Position numbers and translations under genes: made by a program. Below, one piece after another: positions 24,657 to 32,600 of a DNA stretch of 64,000 bases. The notes under the pieces are model-generated. The model was not told where the DNA came from. It saw only the letters and a program-made list of their open reading frames with translations, and made no database searches. Origin of the DNA: Halobellus clavatus (GTDB lineage: Archaea > Halobacteriota > Halobacteria > Halobacteriales > Haloferacaceae); NCBI RefSeq assembly GCF_900107195.1, contig NZ_FNPB01000001.1, positions 62,001-126,000 of the forward strand. The letters are read 5' to 3'. Every line of letters starts with the position of its first letter. The stretch's first letter is position 1.

Positions 24657-26018
24657 ATGACACTCGAAAACATCTCCCGATACGACCCGGACCGCGTGAC
24701 CGCGCGGGACGGCCACGCCGTCGTCGTCGGCGCGAGTATGGCCGGCCTGTTCGCCGGGCGCGTCCTGGCCGACGCGTTCGAGCAGGTGACCGTCCTCGAC
24801 CGGGATCCGCTCCCCGACGAGCGGATCGCGCGCCGCGGCGTCCCGCAGGCGAACCACGTTCACGCGCTGCTGGAGCCAGGGCGCGTGATGCTGGAGGATC
24901 TGTTCCCCGGATACGGGGGGGAAATCCGCGACGCGGGCGGGGTCGTGATGAACGCGTCGAAGAAACTCGACCTCTATCAGGGGGGAGACTACATCGCGGA
25001 GGCCGAAGAGGAACTGCCGTTCTACTGCGCGAGCAGACCGCTGTTCGAGCAACTCACGCGACGACACGTCGCCGAGCGAGCGGATATCGCGCTCCGCGGG
25101 GCGTGTCACGTCACCGACTTCGTCGCCGACGACGACGGGAGGACTGTCACCGGAGTCAGGGTCGTCGACGGAGATGACGGCGAGGAGACCATCGCTGCAG
25201 ATCTGGTCGTCGACGCGACGGGGCGGACCTCACGAACCCCCGAGTGGCTCGAACGACACGGCTACCCGACGCCGGAAACCGAGAACGTCGGCGTCGACCT
25301 CGCGTACAGCACGGTCGCCGTCGATCGACCGCCGGAGAACGAACGGGGGTACCTGATCGTTCCGTCGCCGCCGGTCACGCGCGGGGGGACGGCGGTCCCC
25401 GTGGAGGGCGACCGCTGGATCGTGACGGTGTTCGGCCGCCACGGCGATCATCCCCCGACCGATCCGGAGGGGTTCGAGGAGTTCGCGTCGTCGCTCCCGG
25501 CGCCGGCGATCAGCGAGGTCCTCGCGCACCACGAGTGGGACGGCGACGAGATCCACCGCTACCCGTTCCCCGCGAGCAAGCGCCGGTACTACGAAGACCT
25601 GGATCGATTCCCCGACGGCCTCCTCGTCACCGGCGACGCCGTCGCGAGTTTCAATCCGATCTACGGGCAAGGGATGTCCGCCGCGGCCCTCGATGCGTTG
25701 CACCTTCATCACGCGCTCGCGGCCGGACGCGAGAACCTCGCCACGCGGTTCTTCGACCGGGCCGCCGACACGCTGGATGTCGTCTGGCGGATCACGGTCG
25801 GCTCCGACTTCGAGTACGCGGAGACAGAGGGGAAGAAGCCGGCCGGGACGGACGTGTTCAACCGCTATCTCTCGTGGGTCGTCGACGCCGCTCACGAGGA
25901 CAGGTACGTCGCCGAGCAGTTCACGCGCGTTCTCAGACTCGAGTCGCATCCGACCGCGCTGCTGGCGCCTGGGATCCTCGGCCGGGTCGCCACCGCGAAG
26001 GTACGTGCGTATGTCTGA
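24657..26018 (+). CDS. FAD-dependent monooxygenase/oxidoreductase
   Basis: This is a 453-residue flavoprotein of the PHBH/squalene-epoxidase-like group. The dinucleotide-binding start is AVVVGASMAGLFAGRVL (about 22-38) with VTVLDRDPLPDE ending the first beta-alpha-beta. The middle DLVVDATGR (DG-type motif) is followed by the second FAD motif DGLLVTGDAVASFNPIYGQGMS (about 321-342). No NAD(P)H Rossmann motif is seen beyond this. The substrate is unknown. The stop overlaps the start of an epoxide-hydrolase-like gene by 8 bases, so the pair may epoxidise and then hydrolyse a lipid-like substrate, which is inference. Confidence 0.8.
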   Translation: MTLENISRYDPDRVTARDGHAVVVGASMAGLFAGRVLADAFEQVTVLDRDPLPDERIARRGVPQANHVHALLEPGRVMLEDLFPGYGGEIRDAGGVVMNASKKLDLYQGGDYIAEAEEELPFYCASRPLFEQLTRRHVAERADIALRGACHVTDFVADDDGRTVTGVRVVDGDDGEETIAADLVVDATGRTSRTPEWLERHGYPTPETENVGVDLAYSTVAVDRPPENERGYLIVPSPPVTRGGTAVPVEGDRWIVTVFGRHGDHPPTDPEGFEEFASSLPAPAISEVLAHHEWDGDEIHRYPFPASKRRYYEDLDRFPDGLLVTGDAVASFNPIYGQGMSAAALDALHLHHALAAGRENLATRFFDRAADTLDVVWRITVGSDFEYAETEGKKPAGTDVFNRYLSWVVDAAHEDRYVAEQFTRVLRLESHPTALLAPGILGRVATAKVRAYV

Positions 26019-26934
26019 CAGCGTAGTCGACGGGCGGAGAGCCACCGATACGCGGGCGATCGCGCCCGACGCGCTCCCGCCGTCGGCGACGTTCGAGTTC
26101 GTCGAGACGAACGGGATCGAACTGCACACGCTCGTTGCCGGCGACGACGCGGACCCGCCGGTCCTCTGCTTGCACGGCTTCCCGGAGTTCTGGTACGGAT
26201 GGCGCTCACAGATCGCCCCGCTCGTCGACGCCGGCTACCGCGTGATCGTCCCCGATCAGCGCGGGTACAACCGCAGCAGCAAGCCCGACGGAGTCGACGC
26301 CTACACCATCGACGTGCTGGTGACAGACGCGGTCGGCGTACTCGACGCGTTCGGCTACGACAGCGCGCGAGTAGTCGGTCACGACTGGGGCGGGGCGGTC
26401 GTCTGGCAGACGCTCGTGGAGCATCCCGACCGTATCGATCGCGCCGTGACGATGAACATCCCGCACCCGGCAGTGTTCTTGCAGTACTTCAGGGAACGGC
26501 CGAGTCAACTCCGCCGGAGCTGGTATATGTTCTTCTTCCAGTTGCCGAGGATCCCCGAGGTGACGTGGCGCGCCGATGGCTGGCGCGGCCTCCGGTGGTT
26601 CATCGACACCTCGAACCGCCCGGACACGTGGGACGAGCGGACGCTCGAACGGTACGAACAGGCGTGGGCGCGGCCGGGAGCGTTCACGGGGATGCTCAAC
26701 TGGTATCGAGCGCTGCTCCGGGAAGACGCGCCCGAACCGGCGTCCTGGAGGGTCGAACCGGAGACGATGCTGATCTGGGGCCGCGAAGACCCGTACCTCC
26801 ATCCGGAGATGGCGTCGGCGAGCGCTGATCGGTGCGAAAACGGGCGGTTGGAACCGATCGAGGGCGCCACCCACTGGGTACAACACGAGGCGGCGGCGCG
26901 GGTGAACGAGGTCATTCTGGATTTCCTCGAATAA
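26011..26934 (+). CDS. Epoxide hydrolase-like alpha/beta hydrolase
   Basis: This is a 307-residue hydrolase with clear epoxide-hydrolase/dehalogenase motifs. The HGxP oxyanion motif is LCLHGFPEFWYGWRSQI, followed by VIVPDQRGYNRSSKP. The nucleophile elbow is VVGHDWGGAV, where Asp replaces Ser as in epoxide hydrolases. The acid residue lies in LIWGREDPYLH and the catalytic His in IEGATHWVQHE. A helical cap lies between (RSWYMFFFQLPRIPEV). Start at ATG 26011, 8 bases inside the preceding FAD gene, indicates translational coupling. It would hydrolyse an epoxide or ester, substrate unknown. Confidence 0.85.
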   Translation: MSDSVVDGRRATDTRAIAPDALPPSATFEFVETNGIELHTLVAGDDADPPVLCLHGFPEFWYGWRSQIAPLVDAGYRVIVPDQRGYNRSSKPDGVDAYTIDVLVTDAVGVLDAFGYDSARVVGHDWGGAVVWQTLVEHPDRIDRAVTMNIPHPAVFLQYFRERPSQLRRSWYMFFFQLPRIPEVTWRADGWRGLRWFIDTSNRPDTWDERTLERYEQAWARPGAFTGMLNWYRALLREDAPEPASWRVEPETMLIWGREDPYLHPEMASASADRCENGRLEPIEGATHWVQHEAAARVNEVILDFLE

Positions 26935-26992
26935 CGGCGTGAGCGCCGCTCGAGAGCGCCTCCTGCTGTGTCGAGGTTTCACCTACCCGAAG

Positions 26993-27003
26993 CCTCTTAT
27001 GAA
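26993..27003 (+). promoter_or_regulatory. TATA box of pan
   Basis: CCTCTTATGAA is centred about 26 bp before ATG 27024. It fits a leaderless transcript and selects ATG 27024 over the adjacent GTG 27021. Confidence 0.5.
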
Positions 27004-27023
27004 GCCGTGACCTACGACGGGTG

Positions 27024-28241
27024 ATGACTGACACTGTGGACGACGTCGAGCTCCCATACGACGAGGAGGCGGCGTCGCAGCAGGAGAAGATCGAGGCGCT
27101 CAGAGAACGCCTCGACGTTCTGGAGTCCCAAAACGAGGAGATGCGGGACAAGCTGCTGGACGCGAACGCGGAGAACAACAAGTATCAGCAGAAGCTCGAG
27201 CGACTCACGCACGAGAACAAGAAGCTGAAGCAGTCGCCCCTGTTCGTCGCGACGGTGCAGGAGATCACCGACGACGGCGTCGTGATCAAGCAGCACGGCA
27301 ACAACCAGGAGGCGCTCACCGAAGTGACAGACGAGATGCGCGAGGACCTCGAACCCGACGCGCGCGTCGCCGTCAACAACTCGCTGTCGGTGGTCAAGCG
27401 GCTCGATAACGAGACCGACGTCCGGGCCCGCGTGATGCAGGTCGAACACAGCCCGGAGATCACCTATCAGGACATCGGTGGGCTCGAAGAGCAGATGCAG
27501 GAGGTTCGCGAGACCGTCGAAATGCCGCTCAAGTCCCCTGAGATGTTCGAGCAGGTCGGGATCCAGCCGCCGTCCGGCGTGCTGCTCTACGGCCCGCCGG
27601 GGACCGGGAAGACGATGCTCGCGAAGGCCGTCGCGAACCAGACCGACGCGACCTTCATCAAGATGGCCGGCTCCGAACTCGTCCACAAGTTCATCGGCGA
27701 GGGCGCGAAGCTGGTTCGCGACCTCTTCGAGGTCGCCCGCGAGAACGAGCCCGCGGTCCTCTTCATCGACGAGATCGACGCCATCGCCTCCAAGCGGACG
27801 GACTCGAAGACCTCCGGCGACGCCGAGGTCCAGCGGACGATGATGCAGCTCCTCTCGGAGATGGACGGCTTCGACGAGCGCGGCGAGGTTCGCATCATCG
27901 CGGCGACGAACCGCTTCGATATGCTCGACGAGGCGATCCTCCGCCCCGGTCGCTTCGACCGGCTCATCGAGGTCCCCAAGCCCGAGAAGGCGGGTCGCGA
28001 GATCATCTTCCAGATCCACACTCGCGGCATGAACGTCGCCGACGACGTCGACTACGAGCAGCTGGCCGAACTGGCCGACGACGCCTCCGGTGCGGACATC
28101 AAAGCGATCTGCACGGAGGCGGGGATGTTCGCCATCCGCGACGACCGCACCGAGATCGCGATGGCCGACTTCGTCGAGGCCTGGGAGAAGATCCAGGCCG
28201 ACGCCTCCACCGAGGGCGAAGCCAGCCGCGCCTTCGCCTGA
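27024..28241 (+). CDS. pan: Proteasome-activating nucleotidase (PAN, Rpt-like AAA ATPase)
   Basis: This is a 405-residue hexameric ATPase that unfolds substrates and feeds them to the 20S proteasome. An N-terminal coiled coil (about 18-70, KIEALRERLDVLESQNEEMR) is followed by an OB domain (FVATVQEITDDGVVIKQHG). The AAA module has Walker A GPPGTGKT (about 192), Walker B FIDEID, sensor-1 AATNR and the arginine-finger region LRPGRFDR. The C-terminus reads EGEASRAFA, without the HbYX (hydrophobic-Tyr-X) tail that many PANs use to dock on the proteasome. It is single, with its own promoter. Confidence 0.96.
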   Translation: MTDTVDDVELPYDEEAASQQEKIEALRERLDVLESQNEEMRDKLLDANAENNKYQQKLERLTHENKKLKQSPLFVATVQEITDDGVVIKQHGNNQEALTEVTDEMREDLEPDARVAVNNSLSVVKRLDNETDVRARVMQVEHSPEITYQDIGGLEEQMQEVRETVEMPLKSPEMFEQVGIQPPSGVLLYGPPGTGKTMLAKAVANQTDATFIKMAGSELVHKFIGEGAKLVRDLFEVARENEPAVLFIDEIDAIASKRTDSKTSGDAEVQRTMMQLLSEMDGFDERGEVRIIAATNRFDMLDEAILRPGRFDRLIEVPKPEKAGREIIFQIHTRGMNVADDVDYEQLAELADDASGADIKAICTEAGMFAIRDDRTEIAMADFVEAWEKIQADASTEGEASRAFA

Positions 28242-28254
28242 GTTCCGGACGCGG

Positions 28255-28740
28255 TCAGCCGGACTCGTCGGACCGGTTTCCGTCGACTGTCACGGCGTTT
28301 TCATCGCCCGACGCACCGTGTTCCCGTAGCCTCGCGATCGCCCGACGAGTCGTGTCGGTCGCGTCGTAGCCGCGCTCGCCGCGGACCCTCGTCTCGGTGA
28401 GCAGTCCCGCCGCGCGGAACTCCGAGAGGAGACCGTGCAGGTCCGACTCACAGAGGTCGTACGCCGAGAGGAGGTCGACGACCGACATCGGCCCCCGGTC
28501 GGCGAGTTCGACGAGCAGGCCCAGCGATCGGTCGTCGTGGGCGGCCGTGACGACGGTCCGAACCGACGACGGGATCCCGTCAGTGGCGACCGAGAGCGGC
28601 GCGTCGCTGTCCTCGAAGGTCAACTGCTCGTTCGGCAGGTAGCGTTCCTCGCCGGTCTCGGGGTCGCGGACGCGACTCGACTCCGTGGAGCGCTTCACGA
28701 GGAGATACCGGTCGCCCGACGGATCGCGAACCGTCTGCAT
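28255..28740 (-). CDS. Haloarchaeal winged-helix-like protein (DUF7346-like)
   Basis: This is a 161-residue protein. The N-terminal 55 residues contain a small beta-rich domain (RYLLVKRSTESSRVRDPETG) that looks like a conserved leader. About 62-140 is predicted winged helix: SLGLLVELADRGPMSVVDLL, YDLCESDLHGLLSEFRAAGL, then LTETRVRGERGYDATDTTR as a wing. The end is disordered. The function is unknown and may be transcriptional. It is convergent with pan (13 bases between stops), and a TATA-like CGATAAGCG lies about 25 bp upstream of the ATG. Confidence 0.65.
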   Translation of the reverse strand: MQTVRDPSGDRYLLVKRSTESSRVRDPETGEERYLPNEQLTFEDSDAPLSVATDGIPSSVRTVVTAAHDDRSLGLLVELADRGPMSVVDLLSAYDLCESDLHGLLSEFRAAGLLTETRVRGERGYDATDTTRRAIARLREHGASGDENAVTVDGNRSDESG

Positions 28741-28803
28741 ACGCCATCGGAATCACGGCGTGCGCTTATCGGTTGCGCTCGTTCCGCGAGTCGACTCGGC
28801 GCG

Positions 28804-28851
28804 TCGACCCATCGACCCACCGACCCGTCGGCCCGTCGACCCGCCGACCCC
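28804..28851. repeat. Six tandem 8-bp units
   Basis: Units TCGACCCA, TCGACCCA, CCGACCCG, TCGGCCCG, TCGACCCG and CCGACCCC run head to tail, ending two bases before the stop codon of the minus-strand gene at 28853. It is a microsatellite-like array in the gap between two minus-strand genes. Confidence 0.85.
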
Positions 28852-28852
28852 C

Positions 28853-29275
28853 TCACTCGGAGCCGTTCGCTGAGACCTCGCCGGCGGTGTCTGCGGAAGC
28901 GGCGGCCGCATCGTCGGCTCCCGTCGCGTCGTCGTCAGCGACGCGCGTCTGGTAGCTGTCATAGAGATCGTACGTCCGATAGAGTGCGATCAGACCGACG
29001 GCGATCGCCACCCCACCCACCGTGAACTGGCCGCGGAAGGCGATGACCAGCAACCCGATGCTGACGCCACCGAGCGCGACGTTGGCGTAGACGACCGTCA
29101 CCCAGAAGTACCTCGCGAGGTCGCTGTCGATCTCGACCTCGGCGTCGGCGTCGACGCGCTCTCCCGGATCTTCGACCGACGGAATGGACGTGAGATCGTC
29201 TTCGGGCTGGCCCCACCGCGACTCGGGATCGGGATCGTCGGGCTCGTCGGGCCACTCCTCGGAATCCGGGAACAC
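28853..29275 (-). CDS. Haloarchaeal membrane protein with acidic N-terminus (DUF7322-like)
   Basis: This is a 140-residue protein. The first 55 residues are acidic and Pro/Asp-rich (EEWPDEPDDPDPESRWGQ). Two membrane helices follow at about 60-82 (YFWVTVVYANVALGGVSIGL) and 86-105 (FTVGGVAIAVGLIALYRTYD), then a disordered Ala/Asp tail. I chose GTG 29275 because upstream in-frame sequence is basic and unlike the family. A TTG far upstream at 29410 would run into the neighbouring gene. The function is unknown. An 8-bp microsatellite lies immediately downstream of its stop. Confidence 0.6.
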   Translation of the reverse strand: MFPDSEEWPDEPDDPDPESRWGQPEDDLTSIPSVEDPGERVDADAEVEIDSDLARYFWVTVVYANVALGGVSIGLLVIAFRGQFTVGGVAIAVGLIALYRTYDLYDSYQTRVADDDATGADDAAAASADTAGEVSANGSE

Positions 29276-29360
29276 ACCTGAGGTGAGGAACGGCAGTCGC
29301 AAAAGCGGTTCGCTCGGTGGTGGCGGATCGACGTCGAAGTGTCGTCCGCGCCGATACTGC

Positions 29361-29549
29361 TCAGCAGTGATCCGTGAGTGTGACCGTTCGGTCGGCCTCG
29401 ACCCACGCAAGCGGGTTCTGCGGATCGTAGAATACGATCCCGCCGTCGACCTCGTAGGACTCGACGTCGTCGAGTCCGCTCGCTTCGCCCAGCCGCGCGG
29501 GGGCGGCTGACGACCGATCCGTCCGCTCGGAGTCTGCAGGGTCGACCAT
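29361..29549 (-). CDS. Small acidic haloarchaeal protein (DUF7331-like)
   Basis: This is a 62-residue acidic protein with the conserved-looking core VESYEVDGGIVFYDPQNPLA followed by WVEADRTVTL. It has no cysteines, membrane helix or known motif, and its function is unknown. The start at ATG 29549 is supported by a TATA-like box 25-34 bp upstream. It is divergent from the polymerase gene, so both promoters sit within 29550-29675. Confidence 0.65.
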   Translation of the reverse strand: MVDPADSERTDRSSAAPARLGEASGLDDVESYEVDGGIVFYDPQNPLAWVEADRTVTLTDHC

Positions 29550-29573
29550 CGTGGACTTTGGTATGATGTAACA

Positions 29574-29583
29574 CACTATATGT
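29574..29583 (-). promoter_or_regulatory. TATA box of the DUF7331-like gene
   Basis: Minus-strand ACATATAGTG is centred about 29 bp upstream of ATG 29549. The surrounding 29565-29600 is the most AT-rich part of the divergent region with polB. Confidence 0.55.
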
Positions 29584-29644
29584 CTTGCGCCGTGAATATC
29601 GTGGTCGATAGTGCGGTTCCGCAGCGGTCGGGTGTAATGCCGAA

Positions 29645-29655
29645 CCTTTTAGCCC
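29645..29655 (+). promoter_or_regulatory. TATA box of polB
   Basis: CCTTTTAGCCC is centred about 26 bp before ATG 29676. This sets the polymerase start at 29676 and not at the open frame extending back to 29580. Confidence 0.5.
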
Positions 29656-29675
29656 GGACTCCCGAACGCGTGGCT

Positions 29676-32600
29676 ATGAAACAGGCAGGGCTCACCGACG
29701 ACTGGGGGGGCGAGGACGCCGCCGACGGCGCCCGGCCGGACGCGGAGGCAGTCGCGGTCGCCGGCAACGGGACCCAGCACGTTTCGGAGGTTGTCGACAG
29801 CGAGGAGATCCGCTTTCCCGAGCCCGACGGGACGGTCGAACTGCTGGTGACGCAGGTGAACTACTCCATCGAGGGCAGCGGCCGCCGCGAGTATCCCGTC
29901 CTCCACGTGTTCGGTCGGACGCCCGAGGGCGACGTCGAACACGTCCGCGTCCTCGGCTTCGAGCCGTACTTTTACGCACCGACGGAGTCCCTCGACGACG
30001 ACGCGCTCGACAAGGACGTCATCACGCGAACCGAGGAGGGATTCGAGAGCATCCGCGGCGACGACCTCACGAAGATCTGCACCCGGACGCCGCGCGACGT
30101 CGGCGAGATCCGCGACGAGTTCGATCACTACGAAGCCGACATCCTCTTTCCGAACCGGCTGTTGATCGACAAGGACGTCAAGAGCGGCATTCGAGTCCCG
30201 GAACGACGCCTCGACGGCGGCGAGGGCGGCGAAGCGGCCGACGACGCACCGATCCAGATCCCCCACGACGAGATCGAATCGACCGACGTCGAGGGGGACA
30301 TCCGCGTCAACACCTTCGACATCGAGGTGGACGACCGCTCGGGCTTCCCCGAAGAGGGCGAAGAGCCGATCGTCTGTCTCACCTCTCACGATTCCCGCCG
30401 GGACGAGTACATCGCGTGGCTCTACGACGCCCCGGACGCCGGCGCGGACGTCGAGTCTCCCGGCGACCTCGGCGACTACGAGCCGATCCGCTCGGACACG
30501 GACGTCGACGTCCGAACGTTCGAGGCGGAGGATGCGATGCTCGACGCGTTCGTCTCGTACGTCGAACGGACCGACCCGGACATACTGACCGGCTGGAACT
30601 TCGAGGACTTCGATATGCCGTACCTGCTGGACCGGATGGAGGTCCTCGATCCGACCTCGGAGTACGGCCTCGACCCCGAGCGCTTCTCCCGGATCGACGA
30701 GGTCTGGCGAGGCGGGTGGGGCGGTCCTAACGTGAAGGGCCGCGTCGTGTTCGACCTGCTGTACGCGTACAAGCGCACGCAGTTCACCGAACTGGAGTCC
30801 TATCGGCTGGACGCCGTCGGCGAACTCGAACTCGACGTCGGCAAGGAACGGTACCCCGGCGACATCGGCGACCTCTGGGAACAGGACCCGGCGCGCCTGC
30901 TCGAGTACAACGTCCGCGACGTGGAACTCTGCGTCGAGATCGACAGAAAGCAGGACGTCATCGCCTTCTGGGACGAGGTGCGGACGTTCGTCGGGTGCAA
31001 ACTCGAGGACGCCCCGACCCCGGGCGACACCGTCGACATCTACATTCTCCACGAGGCCCACGGCAGATTCGCGCTCCCCTCGAAGGGACAGGCGGACGCC
31101 GAGGAGTACGAGGGGGGAGCCGTCTTCGATCCGATCACGGGCGTGAAGGAGAACGTCACCGTGCTGGACCTCAAAAGCCTCTATCCGATGTGTATGGTGA
31201 CGATCAACGCCTCTCCGGAGACGAAGGTCGACCCCGAGACCTACGGCGGCGACACCTTCCAGGCCCCCAACGGGACGCACTTCCGCCGCGAACCGGACGG
31301 GATCATCCGCGAGATGATCGACGACCTCCTCGCCGAACGCGAGGAGAAGAAGTCGCTGCGGAACGACCACGACCCCGACACGTCCGCCTACGAGCAGTAC
31401 GACCGACAGCAGGCCGCTGTCAAGGTCATTATGAATTCCCTGTACGGCGTCCTGGGCTGGGACCGGTTCCGCCTGTACGACAAGGAGATGGGCGCTGCCG
31501 TCACCGCGACCGGCCGGGACGTCATCGAGCACACGGCCTCGGCGGCGAACGACCTCGGGAAGAGTGTCATCTACGGAGATAGCGTAACTGGAGACCGTCC
31601 GGTCGTCGTTCGGGACCCGGACGGCCAAATACGGATCATACCGATCGAGATGCTCTTCGAACAGACCGCGGCAAACTCGGAGTCAGAGATCCTCATTACC
31701 GCGGACGGCGCGCCGGTCGGAAGTGCTGGGCTTCCCAAAGAGCGCCGGGAGCCCGACGGCTGGGACGCACTATCTCTGAACGAGGCCGGTGAGACGGAGT
31801 GGCAGCCGATCGAGCAGGTCATCCGACACCAAACCGAGAAGGAGGTAGTCAAGCTCCAGCACAAGTTCGGCGAATCGACGACGACCCGGGACCACTCCTA
31901 CGTCGTCGCTTCCGGCGGAAAATACGTCGAGGCCGAACCCGAGGAAGTCGACGAGCCACTCCGAGTGCCCGATCTGCCGGCAGTCGAGACAGTAGAGACT
32001 ATCGACGTATACGAGGCGCTGGTCGGGTACGAACGGGCGTACGAAGACGAGGGAGGCACCGGAGGAACGTCGACGAAGACGAAGCGCGTCCACGCCAACG
32101 ACGAGTACGTCTGGTTCGGTCACGATCACTACGACGAACTCGACTCGACGATCAAGGTCCAGCGATACATCGACGTCGACAGTGAGGACGGACGTGCGTT
32201 GAGCAGACTACTCGCAGCATACATACCGGAAGGAAGTGCGACGACCGCCGAGACGGCGGAGTCGAAGTTCGGGGCGAGCATCGCGGAGTCGCGCCGTGAG
32301 TGGCTCGAACAACTCAAATCCGACTACGAGCGGCTGTTCGAGAACGCGACAGTAAGCATCATATCGAGCGACACACGGAACGAACGAACCGTCGAGTACG
32401 AGACGGCGAGCGGGAGTGGATCGGCGACATACGGCGATCGGACGCTGAAGCTACAGATGATGAACGAACTCTCGGCCGTCTTCTTCCGGGAGTTTGCCGG
32501 ACAGTCCTCACGCGGGAAGCGGATTCCCTCGTTTGTTTATCATCTCCCGACAGGAGAACAGGACCGTTTCATCGACATCCTCATCGAGGGCGACGGTTCT

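Noticed and set aside
29649-31628. Minus-strand 659-codon frame opposite the polymerase
   Set aside because: It covers the N-extein of a certain family B polymerase; composition is only the complement of acidic codons.
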